Shown piece by piece: positions 9,775 to 22,084 of a DNA stretch of 64,000 nucleotides. Numbering within the stretch: the stretch's first letter is position 1; the number at the start of each line of letters is the position of its first letter. A model generated the notes under the pieces. The model was not told the origin of the DNA, did no database searches, and saw nothing but the letters and a program-made list of their open reading frames with translations. A program made the position numbers and the translations under genes. The stretch is from Aspidiotus rigidus (lineage: Eukaryota > Arthropoda > Insecta > Hemiptera > Diaspididae), in assembly GCA_035079385.1 (NCBI GenBank), contig JAVHKY010000052.1, positions 4,712,001-4,776,000 of the forward strand, written 5' to 3'.

Positions 9775-12085
9775 CTGTTGAGCTATATGACAGGAAGGAC
9801 GGCTTCCTTGAAATTGCAACGCGTTCAAGTTGTCACTTTGTTATCATCAAACATTCGACGTCGCACTTCGTCAATATTTTACTAAATAAAGGTAATTCGA
9901 TATTTTTTGGTATCCAATGCAGACAACGCTTACCAAGTTTCTGTAGCTCAAAAAACTTCAAGTAACCTCGAAGTACGAAGTACATTACTAATAAGTATGT
10001 TGATTATGTTATTCTTTCTCTCCTTCAACGTGTACTTCCTGATTTGGGGAAAAAATTAAAAAATGAGATTGGACAGAAATGAAATTTCTCCCTTAGTATC
10101 GAAATTAAATTTTTACCATTCTCGAAACTTTTCTTATCCTCGTCAAAAAGCCATTAAATGCAAATTTTCCACCTCAACTTAGCGCTATTTTGTTTCCATA
10201 GTATCGTAGTGACGTTTCATTTATGATTCGAATTCCTGTGTATTCCCCGTAGACATTTCCGATGCAGTGATTTATTCGAATCGAAAATTATCATCGCGCT
10301 AATAAGTCTTCGTTGTCGTCCTTATATTCATCAGCAAACTGTGAATCGAGTACGTTGTATAAATTATATAACCGAAAAATACGAAATATAACATTGGGGA
10401 GAAATTTGGCTACGGTTGAGAATGTTGTATAGATCCCTCCTCGAGCGCTCTTCACTTGCCTTCGCTGTTGATAATTAACTTATTTCAAATTGAATAGAAT
10501 TTTAAAAGTCTCTCCACTCGTAATAATAATAACAATATGATTTAATTAAAAAGTTACTTAACGAGTTTTGTATATCTTATATGAAAAAAGGTCGTCGTCT
10601 TGCGTTTCCCATTTCTTACGTTCACTCTTACGAGACTGTCGAGCAAACTCCACCACACCGCATCATCATTGAAAAGACTACTCTCTTGAACTTTTTTGTA
10701 GAAGAAGACAAATAACCGTTTTTTGGTTCTGGACGGCGTGTTATTTTTTAATAATAAATTGATTATGGAAAATTTTTCATGCTTCGTTCACGTTACGATG
10801 TCATAATAATATGATGTTCTATACTGTAGTCAAACTATCGAGCATGTTGCCTGAGTTTCAATAAGATCTTTCTTATGGTCGTTCATCAAAGGGAAAAAAA
10901 AGAACAACAACAAAAAAGGGATGGGCGAACTTAGTTTGCGAAATTAACTTATAAGAGTATACGGTAGGAAAGTCATCGTTCAAAAATTAAATATCAATCT
11001 AAAAGGGAATTGTGTATGCAATCTATCCTACACTAGTTTCTGGCTGCTGCCATGCAGTCTATGCAGGGCTGCTACTTTTGAAAAAGCTTTTTCCGTTTCT
11101 TATTTCTCTACATCTCTACTTCTTTTTTCATGACGATGTTTTTCGTTCTCAATTAAAGGTACACTTTTGAGTTGCTAAGATTTTTCAAAATAATGGGGTG
11201 TTGCACTCGCACGTAAGCGGCAAGAAGTACTTGTACAAATTTTTGAATACATTAACAATTTTTCTTACTGAGACAAAAACACCGAATACACCGAATTTTG
11301 TTGTGCGTCGGCGTCGTCGGCCGCCTTGGCTATCGCTGCCGCTGCGCACCCAGCATCTGAAGGCACCGGTTGTATGAGCATTGAACGAAAGAAATTTTGT
11401 ATTTTACCTCAAATAATCAACGAAGTTGCATAATTTTACACTTGAAACGCATATCTCGAACTATTTACCGACAATCAAGCAGTAAAATTGCACGCCTAGT
11501 GTCCCAATTACGAGTGTTCCAAGTGGCTGAACACATTGTCTGCTTAAGTTCAGAGTTTCTGATCTTTTATCAAATTGGCTCGAAAGATATTAATTTCTCT
11601 GTAGATTACTGAGAATAGAATTAATCTGGAGCCCAAATTTATCTGTGATGCGAATATCTCGAATAAACTCGAATAAGGTGGGACGCTATGCAATGTAGCG
11701 AACAAACGAATTTGTATTTACTCGATTTTTCAGCAATAACCGCTAAACTTTCAACGCACAATTATCGTATTAAAGCACAATCAACTTCATTTATAAAACA
11801 CAAAAAACTTTATGAGACTTTAGAACTTTAGAAGAACCAAAGCTCTGCTAACACAGAAGATACAATACATCGTTTGTGGGCAGATGATGTATTCGAAGCA
11901 ACAAACAATACAGAGACACTCACTGTCACACTCACACAATTATACATTACATGAGTACATCACATAGTCACGTTTAATAAATAAAGAGCGCGAGCTCCGC
12001 TAGGAGCGCTACGCGATGTGAATAAACTAAGATGGGTGATAATACGCAGGGCGAAGCCAATTTCCAACAGTATCCTCACCCGAAA
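9775..12085. other. AT-rich sequence with nothing recognised
   Basis: I find no coding trace that I can assign. A locally GC-rich patch at 11300-11365 and another at 11985-12050 (GAGCGCGAGCTCCGCTAGG) stand out but are not explained. The ORF at 11397-11612 has no recognisable features. Confidence 0.3.
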
Positions 12086-12089
12086 CCCT

Positions 12090-12410
12090 CCTCTTCTCTT
12101 CCCGCTTCAATGAATGAAATATTCGTCAAAAGTTTCAATCATCGAACATGAAAGAACTATTACTCACACTGTAGGAAACAAAAACACTCTCCATTTTCCA
12201 TAGCAACATTCATTCTCTTCAACGCGAGATGGTTAACGAACTGACGTTTGACTAACCGCGCTCCAAATTTTTCTAAATTGAAATAGAAAAATCTCAAAAA
12301 TTACCAACCCAATTTTCAAAAAAATGACCCTATATTGTAGTACATTTTATATAGAACTTTGATAATTCTCAATTTCATATAAATCGACCCAATACCAACA
12401 GAGAACATTT
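12090..12410 (-). repeat. Dispersed repeat, inverted relative of 51.74-52.03 kb
   Basis: The minus strand shares a long colinear stretch with the plus strand at 51740-52030. Landmarks include GGGTCGATTTATATGA, GAATAATTGAAGTTTTATAT (51.8 kb version), TTCGTTAACCATC and TGTTGCTATGGAAAATG. About 300 bp is shared, with perhaps 75-80% identity by eye. No inverted tips or coding potential were seen. Class unknown. Confidence 0.6.
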
Positions 12411-12563
12411 GTGCACAAAAATATTAATGGTATACATATGTGTACATACGCATATAAAAAAGAGGTTATATGAATTTGAGCAAATGTTAAAATCGGGATC
12501 CATACCCTCACAAACCGAAAATTCCACCGCGCGTAAGACTGCAATGCCCCCTAAATGTGGGAA

Positions 12564-12578
12564 CCTAACCTAACCTAA
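12564..12578. repeat. Interstitial CCTAA telomere-type repeat
   Basis: Three perfect CCTAA units, the complement of the TTAGG telomere repeat of many arthropods. It is too short to be a telomere. It sits near the upstream edge of a Penelope-like remnant, and Penelope relatives are known in some organisms to associate with telomeric repeats. Confidence 0.5.
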
Positions 12579-12599
12579 ATTCGAAGTAAAATTTTTCGA

Positions 12600-13760
12600 G
12601 TTCCCTGAGAAGGTAGGGATCACCTTTAGGCTCTCTCATCTCCGAAATTTTCATGTCTAAGTTTAAACTTGACCTCTTTTCCTCGAACCAGGTGTCACTT
12701 AATCATATTTACTATTAATACAGGTACGTTGATGACGTTCTATACACGTGGACTGTTCCTCCTGATATCACCTCGCTGAGTTTCTGAAGTATCTCAATTT
12801 CCGGTACCCTTCCATAAAATTTACCTTGAAGAAGAGGGGTTCTTCCATTAACTTTTTGGATTTATCGATATCTGTAAAAGACGGTAGGTATCCATGAGTT
12901 TGGAATATGCAGGAAAGATACTACGACCGATGTTTTAGTCCACGGAGGTTCGTTCTGTCCTGTTTCTCATGAGATAGCTGCTTTCAATAGCCTAGTTCAC
13001 AGACTGACTCATATTCTTTTGAGTCCGGCTGCCTTCAAAAAAGAATTGATGACAATAAAACATCTGGCCAGAGTGAATGGTGTCAATATCGACGTTGACG
13101 TGATGTTTCGGAGGGAACTTACTAGGAGCGTTCTTAATTCCACCTCCTCCCTCCCCCGAGACACGATCCTTGGTCGTCGTATGCGTTGGATCAGTCTCCC
13201 TTTCCTGGTGAAGTTCTCCCTCCAATTGCGTCGGGCCCTCCGCCCATTCGGTTTCAAACCAGCTTTTCACAACCCTACCACTGTTAAAAGGTTGTTTGTG
13301 AGGCTGAAGGACCCCATACCCGTTGATGAGAGGAGCGGTATTTATAAGATGGAATGCAGGGATTGTATAGGTTTTTATCTTGGTGAGATGAAGGGTAGAG
13401 TAGCTGAGCACTTGAAGTCTTGGAATAAGGAACACTTGCGAGGGATCAGTTTTTACTAATCATTTAATCAACAGCGACCACAGTTTCCGTGCAGAGGGTA
13501 GGAAAAGGCTCCACCATGAGGAGAATTCTTACCGCAAACGTATTGCCCTAGAACACATAGAGATAATTTGTCACCTCAACACTGATGGTATTACTGTACT
13601 TAACTCGTACATTCCGGAAGATGGCCTGATTGAACTGGTTTATGATTCACGACGCAACTTCTAGTTTGGCTAATCTTAATATTCTGCTTCTCTCCTCCGT
13701 CTTGTCAGTTGCTTTCATTTCAGTCCTGAAGATGGTTTATTAACCGAAAGCGCTCCCTGT
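12600..13760 (+). pseudogene. Penelope-like element: reverse transcriptase end plus GIY-YIG endonuclease
   Basis: A short reverse transcriptase trace (GSP-equivalent region near 12615-12650) is followed by RYVDDVLYTW at about 12724-12753, the catalytic Y-x-D-D motif. HEFGICRKDTTTDVLVHG and the linker IKHLARVNGVNIDVD follow. The open stretch 13019-13459 runs through RMRWISLPFL, LRPFGFKPAFHNPTTVKRLF and then the GIY-YIG-type segment GIYKMECRDCIGFYLGEMKG...RVAEHL. A frameshift near 13455 leads to HSFRAEGRKRLHHEENSYRKRIALEHIE and a C-terminal IPEDGLIELVYDS. In the GIY-YIG core, YIG has become YLG. Terminal sequence at 13717-13745 (CTGAAGATGG, GAAAGCG) resembles a degenerate hammerhead. Several frameshifts make it inactive. 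Confidence 0.8.
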
Positions 13761-13764
13761 TTTA

Positions 13765-14645
13765 TTTTTTTCTGCCGTTTGCATTGTTTACTCTCCCTTC
13801 GGAATATTCGTTCTTTCGCTATGATTACGTAGGGGATAATCGTAAATTAGAAGAACGTATTCGTTTTATTTGAATTTAAATGTCTTAAGATGAAGAAGTT
13901 GCCTATATAAGACGCCGTATATTTAGTTCGCTCATTCGAAACTAGATGAGGTTAATTACGTGTTGATTACACGCTCCAAATATTTTTCTCTGACCACATT
14001 GAATGAATAAATTCTCTACCAATGCAGTTTCCTTTCTTAAGAAACCAGTATTTTGATTTCTCAACTTAGGTGGAAAGGAGTCGTGCCTTCATTGTAAAAT
14101 TCAGTGGCGGCGATAGGCGAGTGCAAAGAGTATGGTCACTCGGGCGTTTTCCGCTCAACTGGAAGCGGCAAGGTGTAGGTGAAAATGTTTCAAAACTCAT
14201 ATTTTTGAAAAACATCAATAAATTGTATATGGGCGCAAAAATCCTATCGCTGCCACTGGTAAAATTACAATTCGATGAGATGAAAAATGGAGGAGATCAC
14301 TTTCCCATGACGACATAACTGTGAACGAACGACAGCTAAAAGCAGACAGACCTTCCTGCTGCAACTGTCGTCCTTCAAAAATTAAACAAACTTTCTGTGT
14401 GTCAATTCCCATAAGACCGTTCGCAAAGACGCCAATATTTCAAAAATAAACGATATCATTTTAATGATGAGAGGTCTTGTTTCATAAAATGCGTTTACTT
14501 CACTTTGTATATGAAGAACAACAATCATTATGAATGAATAATACATGTCAATTGAACTTTGTGCTACGGGGATGTCCTCATGGTTTTTAATCACAGAACA
14601 ACAGAACAGTAACTTGCTCATATATTCTTTTCTATGAATAAGTAC
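13765..14645. other. Unassigned sequence downstream of the Penelope copy
   Basis: The ORF at 14070-14318 and its antisense neighbour at 14215-14412 carry nothing recognisable. I see no repeats. Confidence 0.3.
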
Positions 14646-14647
14646 TA

Positions 14648-14772
14648 TAGTCTGTTCACGTTAATAAAGGATAGAAGTACGTACCTCGAGAACGGAACGG
14701 CAGATTAAAATACCTTTTGGTGTTCCGTTCTCGATGTACGTACTTCTATCTTTTCTTAACGTGAACAGACTG
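14648..14772. mobile_element. 125 bp hairpin MITE with TA duplication
   Basis: The sequence is almost a perfect palindrome: arms of about 51 bp (14648-14698 and 14722-14772) with four or so mismatches and a short central loop. Arms read (T/C)AGTCTGTTCACGTTAA from outside in, then a GATAGAAGTACGTAC block and CGAGAACGGAAC. TA flanks both ends (14646-14647 and 14773-14774), as expected for a Tc1/mariner-mobilised MITE. No coding capacity. Confidence 0.75.
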
Positions 14773-14859
14773 TAGATCTTTTCAGCTTGTTTTCCAAAAT
14801 AATCTAGTTTTGCCTTTAGACTTTCAGCTAGCTTTCCAATTTCAGAAGTTTGTTCTCGA

Positions 14860-15335
14860 TTGTTACAATCACAGTACAATAAAGAGGTATTGACACTATA
14901 CAAAGTTCTTGTCACACAAAATAATGTAGTTCATACATAATTGCGCTACGTTTGGTGCGCCGTTGTGAATGCCTTCCGCACCCCACCAGCGTTGTTACCT
15001 TACCGGAGGTACCCTAGTACTGACAAATTTCCAAGGGTTATAAAAAATCAAGAAATTTACATATGAGAATAATTTTTCTCGAAATATGTAGAGCTAAATG
15101 AATACTCTATTTCCACTAAATTTCAGATTTTTTGGTTGATTTCTGACTCTTCTCCAATTTTTTTAAAAATAGTGATTTTACATAAGACTCTATGTATAAT
15201 CGGGGAACTGATCATTGGCACTAACTAGTGACGAAACACTCATGTACATCATTTCTTGTGACAGCATTGGTTATGGTGAACATAGGCAAGTGTCAATACC
15301 TCTTTATTGTACCGCGGTCACAATAGTACCTATCA
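14860..15335. mobile_element. Inverted-repeat element, about 470 bp
   Basis: Bases 14872-14902 (GTACAATAAAGAGGTATTG then ACAC) recur inverted at 15291-15325. Similarity continues inward through a CTTGTCACA / TGTGACAAG-like block and ATGTAGTTCATAC / GTACATCATT. The arms are about 75 bp and the interior is unique. Tips and target duplication were not resolved. Confidence 0.5.
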
Positions 15336-15778
15336 GTCTCTCTTCCCAGGAAGTTTAATCCATTTCTTACAAGAGAAAAACAAACTCTCAACAATAAACT
15401 AGGTACTGGTTAATTCTTTCAGTTTTACTCGCCAGTTACATCTACTACAAGTATCAGAACTATATTTTTCGCAAACTATTTTCCATCGTTTCTTGTAATA
15501 CTTACACATTCATATCCTGTCAAATAACAGAACTCAGATTGGAAGCTCGATAAAAATACAAGATACCCCAGATACACTGATTACAATCATCATAGCTCGA
15601 TATCAATTTAGATCATTCATTTACTCTGCTCTACCGTTTCAATGCCTACTCTAGTTGTATTAATATTGCTCCAAAGAATTTAGAGAATTCATCTGTGTTC
15701 AGTACCTATTATTATTGGTAAAAACAAACACCCAACAACTCAAGTAACAAATATCCAGTGGAAAGACTTAATACCACC
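15336..15778. other. Unassigned AT-rich sequence
   Basis: Nothing recognised between two inverted-repeat elements. Confidence 0.3.
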
Positions 15779-16631
15779 CAGTGTTGCAAAAAAAAAAAAA
15801 AACGAACATTTTTTTTCCGGTTTAAAACAGATTTTATGTTTGAAACATGTTTTAAATGATGGTTTTCAATTCCTTGTTTAAAACATTGTTTAAAACCGTT
15901 TATTCAATGGACCGAGTTTTTCGTGATAACAGAATATTGATAAATACCTTCGATACTTCCAATCGCAATTTTACTCCCATAAGAAATACACGAGGAGCAA
16001 AGATCAGTATGAAATTAAACAAAAGTTGAAGAGGATTGAGGGAAAACAAGTTTATTTTTATAATGAGTGAGGTAATCAGCTTTCAAAATTGAACTTTTAA
16101 CCCCTCAATTCTTTCTCGATTTTAATTAATTCCATACAATCGGTTTGCTTCCTATGTTTTCTTATGGGGAGCAAATTTTGCGATTGGAAATATTTTGGGT
16201 ACTTTTGCTACTGTAATCACTAATCACACTGTAATTGATATTTTGTTATCACGAAAAACTCGGTCTATTATTGTTTGGGACACAATTCAACTATCGTTTT
16301 AAACACATTTTGAACGTTTTAAACATTGGTTTTGAACATTGTTTAAAACAACGTTTATTAAAACAACATTCTAATTTTTTTTTTTTTTTACTTTTTCAAT
16401 CCTGGAAAAATCGTCAAATATTCATTTTAAGTGAAGGATAATAATGAAAATATGGAAAATAAAAAACAAGGTTTTTAATATTTTTTTATATATTGAAAAA
16501 AACAAGTTTGAAACAAAAAAAAAACATGTTTTGAACATATTTCCGTTTAAAACACAATTTTGATTTTTTGTGTGTTTTAAGCATGCTTTAAACACGTTTC
16601 AACATAGTTTGTTTAAAACATCACAACCCTG
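15779..16631. mobile_element. hAT-like inverted-repeat element rich in GTTTAAAAC
   Basis: The left tip is CAGTGTTGCAA and the right tip, read inward, is CAGGGTTGTGA. Both fit the CAGxGTTG tip common among hAT elements. The arms (about 15779-16010 and 16140-16631) are inverted relatives: landmarks are GAGTTTTTCGTGATAACA (left), inverted at 16243-16262, and CCAATCGCAATTTTACTCCC, inverted near 16165-16190. Both arms are filled with repeats of GTTTAAAAC or TTTAAAACA. ATACC occurs just outside both ends, but no clean 8 bp duplication is visible. No transposase, so probably a non-autonomous copy. Confidence 0.6.
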
Positions 16632-16639
16632 GTGATACC

Positions 16640-17400
16640 GTCTCAATTGAGTCATTTCGCCTGTAAGGATCCTGCTAGGAGCGCCACTTTCGACGCTACA
16701 CTCAAAGGTGATGGTGTGCAGTAGTCCCATATAAATAATACAGAAATTATTTTTAAAAGTTCCTCACTACTTAGAACATCAATCAATTTTAAAAAATGAG
16801 ATGTACAAAAGTTGGAGCCGAGTCTATTCTAACAATTTCAAAACTCTTTTAGGTGGCTTTCCGCTTACTTTTACTAGAAATAAGAGCGAACAAAAAATAC
16901 GTTGTTCAGTCATTATCACTCATCATCACCTTTGAGTGCAAGCTTTGGAGGAATTCCGCATTGCAGCGCATACTCCACTTTTATTGACAAATACATTACA
17001 ATATTATGTAATTCATTTCAATTAATACACTCGAATACTATCCTTCGCAAAATAATACATCCTGTGTTCCTTAGTTCGATAAATAAAAAACGTGAGCTTA
17101 AAAAGAAAAAAAAAACCGCGATTTTCAAGTTTTACATAATATTATATGAATTATAATACTCACATCTAATCATTCATTCCAGTATCAAATTAAAATACTA
17201 CATAATTATTTTGCTACCCTTGTGTAACCAATGTATGTATTATACCAATTTAATGAATTAATAATTTAGCAGAATATTTTGAGCTGGTTTTAATTAATCA
17301 TTAAAATATATTTTTAATAAATGATAATTTTTTTCAAATTCATAAAATTAATATAATATATTAAATTATGAATTTAATTATGTAGGTAAGTATGTAGGTA
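16640..17400. other. AT-rich sequence with a small inverted repeat
   Basis: CACTCAAAGGTGATG at about 16699-16713 recurs inverted near 16923-16938. The rest is AT-rich with no coding trace. Confidence 0.35.
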
Positions 17401-17401
17401 T

Positions 17402-17940
17402 GTAAGAATATGCAGAATAATTATGTTTGCTTATTCTTACACGCTGGCATTCGCAGATAAAGGAGGTACCTAGTTCAAGTTCTTATAAAGAAATTTAAAA
17501 TGACAGCCAAGTGTCAGTTGATTTCTCTATTTTGATTCAAGATCGGCAAAACGGAATGCGTTAATAGGTAAACAATCACCCAACTCTTACAAATCAACTG
17601 ACCATCACGCTGATCCAGAGTTGGATGATTGGGCAAGATGGAATACCGGAAAGAAAGTTAAAACAGAAAATCGGTAAACGACACAGGTAAACGATCACCC
17701 CAGTAAACGATCACCCCAACTTTCTTCTCTGGTGGCGGACCCTTCTACCGTAAGAGGAGGAGATGTAAGAAAATGCTTGCATATTCTTACACGCTGGCAC
17801 TCGCAGATAAAGTAGGTAGTTCAAGTTCTTATAAAAAAATTTAAAATGATAGCCGAGGGTCAGTTGATTTCTCTATTTTGAGTTAGGATCAGTAAAACGG
17901 AATGCGTTAATACATAAACGATCACCCGATTCTTACATTA
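17402..17940. repeat. Direct duplication, about 185 bp units
   Basis: The block 17402-17590 recurs at 17767-17940. Shared landmarks are CTTATTCTTACACGCTGGCA-like sequence, TTCAAGTTCTTATAAA, GTCAGTTGATTTCTCTATTT, AAACGGAATGCGTTAATA and AACRATCACCC. Each unit begins with GTAAGAA and ends with TTCTTAC, which are complementary, so each may be a small inverted-repeat element. The 17591-17766 spacer repeats GTAAACGATCACCCCA twice. Confidence 0.6.
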
Positions 17941-17944
17941 CTTT

Positions 17945-19635
17945 TCGATGTGTCTCGTTTTCAATTTCTTTTGTCTACTTATGAGTATGGCTATGGTATA
18001 CCCATGTAATGTATAGTCGAAGTCCACGATCATCAAACAAAGTGAGCTACAAGGTTTTTTTTCTCACTGATAGAGAAGATTATTATTGACATTGAAGTTT
18101 GCCGCAGCTTAATACCAAGTCCTCATTCCTCTCCTAGTTAAAAATTTCATCAGCCTCCTTGGTGAATAAGAGCAATAAATACAGGCAGTAGCCTTCTTTT
18201 TGAATTCGAAGTTGTAAATTTACATCAGGTTAGCGTGTTTAAGTATTTGGTAATAGCGATGTAATGTCTAGAAGCATCTAATGCATAACACATTCCACCC
18301 TGAAATTGGGCGTTAGTAACTGCGATATTCATTATTATTTCATTCATTTCTGAATGTGTTCCTACCCTACTCATCGTGGTTTCGGTATACAAAGTAATAC
18401 TGTTTTAAACGTTGCGATATTTTATATTTAAAGAGTGCACTTTACCGTTTTTTGTGATATTAAAGAATTTATAATATCGCAGAATAATCCAATACATTTT
18501 TGTGACTTGGTAAACGGACTCACAGTCAAAATTGTGCCCTTATGAAAAATTTTGCTCCAAATATCATAGATCATGGACGAGACAGCGCACATATTTCTTC
18601 GTGCACGACTCGCATATGATATACTGTAGGGTAACGATTATGGAAGAAAAAAGAGAGAGGAAGAATAAGCTGTTAAACATGTGTAACGAACGATTATTCG
18701 CGGCACCCTTATAAAAATTGCTTTAAAAATATGTACCTCTTTCTGGCGAACTTCCTATAAGGACTATTTCTCAATTCATTCTGGCTTTCGTAGAAAGTTA
18801 GTGCAGGAATACTCAAATACGACGTATAAATCAAAACCTGTACGTTCTAATAAGTATTCCGAGTGTCGCGAGCGTATTCCTTCCTTGGTTTTTCTTTCTT
18901 TCTTCCCACCCTTTCCATTTAACCGAATTCTTCGTGTCTTCGATTGTTTCGGTTGTTTGATTCTGGAAAAATTGCGCGTCGGCCGCTATTCGCAGCATCA
19001 TTTGTATTCTTTTTCAATCGTAATTTCTCGTGTCGTTTCCATTTAATATTTCCACTATAAATTGTAAATCATGACTCAAGAGGCAGACGGGAGAAAAAAT
19101 ACAAAAATACTTCACCGTAAGATTTATCGTCAATAAATCAGCAAACACTTTAAACAACGTGGACAAAGAAGGTTTTTTTAATAAATAAAAGATGAAACCA
19201 TCCAAACGTAATTTTTTTATAGCTATCCTTCATTTTTGTCTTGCTCTCGTTCGTTCATTCATTCATGCTTTCATTCATTCATTCACCCAGCCATCCATCC
19301 ATCCATTCATTCATTCTTTATTTTGGCTTTTACTTCGCTTCCGTGTTTTACATTGCAGCATACAGGCTCAGAATTGAGAAGATAACTTTCTCTGGTTAAC
19401 ATTCCACAAAAACGAGGTAGGGAAAAAACTTTATTGTGCCTATTAATCTTTTCCAATTTCGTTATCTTCTTATTTTATTTGTTTGTTTTTTTTTAAATTT
19501 AATTTTTCCACAACGTGCTCATTGATAAGGATTTACGAGATTTGCATATCTAGCTCATTGAAAGGGCTAAGTCAATTGGTGTATGAAGCGTTGCAGATCT
19601 AATTACTTGAAAGGGCTATCTTTCAGGCTGTATAC
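17945..19635. other. Unassigned sequence
   Basis: No gene or element recognised. Short ORFs (18532-18714, 18801-19046) have no identifiable features. The stretch contains the microsatellite at 19252-19317. Confidence 0.3.
19252..19317. repeat. (CATT)n/(CATC)n microsatellite
   Basis: Runs of CATT and CATC units with interruptions. An ORF across it (19192-19377) is an artefact of the repeat. Confidence 0.75.
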
Positions 19636-19639
19636 ACCG

Positions 19640-20510
19640 ATCTCTTAGCTATACATGATAGGAGGGGGACTTCAACAATTTTTAAGCTCCGAGCTTTGCC
19701 GGCCGGACGGTAGTCGTTTTTTCCGAAATCCCCGACTCCTCCCCGATAAAACACGTTCCTTGGTAAAATTATTAACAAACAAAGTCAGCCAGGTGGAAAA
19801 AATTGATAGCGATCACGGAGCAATGAGGTCATCCGATATGCAACAAGGCGTTAGCCAGGGCCTATAGCTGATGTTATATAAGGGGTACCTCCGGGGCGGC
19901 ATGGCAGGTTGTCAATCGAGCCATAGCCAAAGAAAAGTAACGTCATTCGCGTAATTAATTGTAAACATTTTATAATGTAACATAATTTAGCTATAGATCT
20001 TTATTCGCGAGAATTATTCCTGTTTTAACAGGGAGCCTGTTCTATGGTGGGCTTTTTGAGAAATTTACCATGCATCTTCCAGCGAAAAACTTGGAAAAAT
20101 TTCGACTCTCGATCCATAGTATGATAGAAAGGGGACCTAGAAAAATTTCAACCTCCGACCTGTAAAAATAGGTGTTTTTCTCGACGGAATGTATAACTAA
20201 AAACAACTACTTCATTCGACGGCAGTGCCAGTAAGTTCTTTGTTTTTACTCCGACCTATATATAGGAAGGGACTTTAAAAAAGATTTTGACTCGACCTAT
20301 ATATTTCGAAGTCCCTAAAATAGGTCCAGATCACTGATGACGTTCTATTTTATACTAGGTTTATAGTAGGTCTACGCCTCCTTCATACTAGCTTCATAGA
20401 GGTCTAAGCTTGCTTGAATTCTCAATACCAAAACCAATTTTGACTCATAGAACAGGTTCCATGCGTTCCTCATTCAACTACGTTAAGGAAGCAGTCGTTA
20501 TTTTTTTTTT
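19640..20510. mobile_element. CBA-family copies, partial
   Basis: A diverged B unit (19646-19690) and an inverted C (19693-19775; GGCCGGACGG, then AAACACGTTCCTTGGTAAAA) form one end. After about 245 bp of unrelated sequence a forward C starts at 20022 (TTTTAACAGGGAGCCTGTT), followed by B units (20090-20330) and inverted A (20335-20505, ending TTAAGGAAGCAGTCG). No closing C' is seen after A, so the second copy is truncated. Confidence 0.55.
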
Positions 20511-20584
20511 TTATGTAAATTAAACCTCTACTCCAAAGACTGATGTCGTTTCCCGTAGTCTGACCAGGATCTGGGCTGGTCATC

Positions 20585-21215
20585 ATAGAGCCCTATAAAT
20601 ATCCTTAGCTTTACCAATCATCTATTTGATCAATTCTCTCACCTCCATAAAAATTCATTCTCTCTGGATCCCCAGTCATGCAGGAATATTCAACAACGTG
20701 CAGATGTTTCAGCTAAATCAGTCCGCTCATCACCAGTCTCATCAAATCTGCTACCTATGTCAGAACTATTTTCTCTCACGAGACGACTGGGCAATATCCT
20801 ACTCCAAATCCGCCAATAATCAGAAATCTAATTATTTCCTTGCTCAACCTCTACTTCCGGCATTCCCTTGGTTTAAACTTTTTAACAACATTCGCCGATC
20901 CCTTATAGTTTAAGTCAGCCATCTTCGTTTTGGACAAAATCGACTCCCCGCTCACCTCAAACGTTTAAATCTTTCCGAATCTGATCTATGTCCCCTTCAT
21001 CCATAGACAATCCTTCTAAAGGTGACATCAATCATTATCTTTTCGAATGTTCAGAAATATCCAACATCAGACAAATATTGTCCTCAGAAGCCATCAATCT
21101 ACAATGCTCTACCCCTCTCAGAGCCGCCGACCTCCTATCATCTGAAAACCCTTCGATTTTCCCACACATTTTCAAATTTATTTCTGACCTACCTCCTTCC
21201 GTCAACATTTAAATT
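20585..21215 (+). pseudogene. Non-LTR retrotransposon tail: RNase H domain and C-terminus
   Basis: Frame 1 reads INSLTSIKIHSLWIPSHAGI and then a degraded NNVQMFQLNQSA, corresponding to the 'xWIPSHxGIxGNExADxLA' block of the RNase H domain carried by I/R1/jockey-related elements. After a stop the next block, FGQNRLPAHLKRLNLSESDL, and then DINHYLFECSEI match the usual C-terminal 'RxGHxxLxxHLxR...LxxC...E...HxLxxCp' pattern. Stops and frame changes occur near 20913, 21005 and 21010. The reverse transcriptase is absent. It belongs to a different lineage from the R1-type element at 47 kb, which shows no RNase H. Confidence 0.7.
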
Positions 21216-21353
21216 CAAATCAATTTTTCCATTTTTCCTTCGAGGTAAGACCCAGTAACCATTCTCTTTCCAACCGTTTTTTTTCATATTTTTATGATTT
21301 ACTCTTTTTAAATTTTAAGAAGTGCTTAAATCATACTCCATTAATACAAGAAG

Positions 21354-22022
21354 TCAAACTCGGCTGCAGTCCTCACAACAGATTACTATGTTGGAGTAGT
21401 ATTCTCTTCGCCTTTTTTCTTTTTTTATATTTATATATTGTGTATAATTTTTTTTTTTTTTTGTTTTTTTTTTCGTTTTTATTAAATTGTTTTTGATTTT
21501 TTTTTTAATAATATGTATTTTTTTGGTTGGATGAACATAAAAAAAAATATACATCAATAAGTAAGGATATAGGCTCTCATATTTAGTTGCTATGTCATCA
21601 TCATCTATCTTCAGACTTTCCCATTCCAATGATTGATAACAGTTTATCACAAGTTGAAAGTAATTTGCCAAAAAAATTCCTACCAAAAGATACCCTGTAA
21701 CATCACTGATGATTTGCATACTCTGTTACTTGAAGTTTATTTTTTTGCATAGCATTTTCTGAAGTTTTGTACGAAAAAGCTTCTTCTCCTTTTTTTTTGT
21801 GGATACCTCAATAATGGTACTCTTAATATACTTATAGATTGCACGTATTCTTTGACTGCGAAAACTGTTATATCTAAATTTCTTCAGTTGTCTCTCATTA
21901 TTTTTATGATTTCTAAAGCTGGGATTATAATTATCAGTAGGAATACTTCTGAATTTCGGATCTTGACAGGCGAAAAAGAACCTCTCAGAATCCAGATCTG
22001 AGTAGGACAAGAAGATGACCAT
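21354..22022 (-). other. Two adjoining unrecognised reading frames
   Basis: On the minus strand a 98-codon frame (21726-22022) is followed by a 121-codon frame (21354-21719). The first is basic (QLKKFRYNSFRSQRIRAIYK) and the second ends in a lysine-rich low-complexity tail created by poly-A tracts. I recognise no family. They could be a decayed element gene adjoining the Penelope copy or chance frames in AT-rich DNA. Confidence 0.2.
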
Positions 22023-22084
22023 CTAAACAATAAAGAGGAATACTCCGACGTGGAGTAAAAAAATGCAAACCGCAGAAAAAATGA

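Noticed and set aside
13009..13435. Two overlapping minus-strand ORFs of 147 and 82 codons
   Set aside because: They are antisense to the Penelope GIY-YIG frame, which has clear family motifs.
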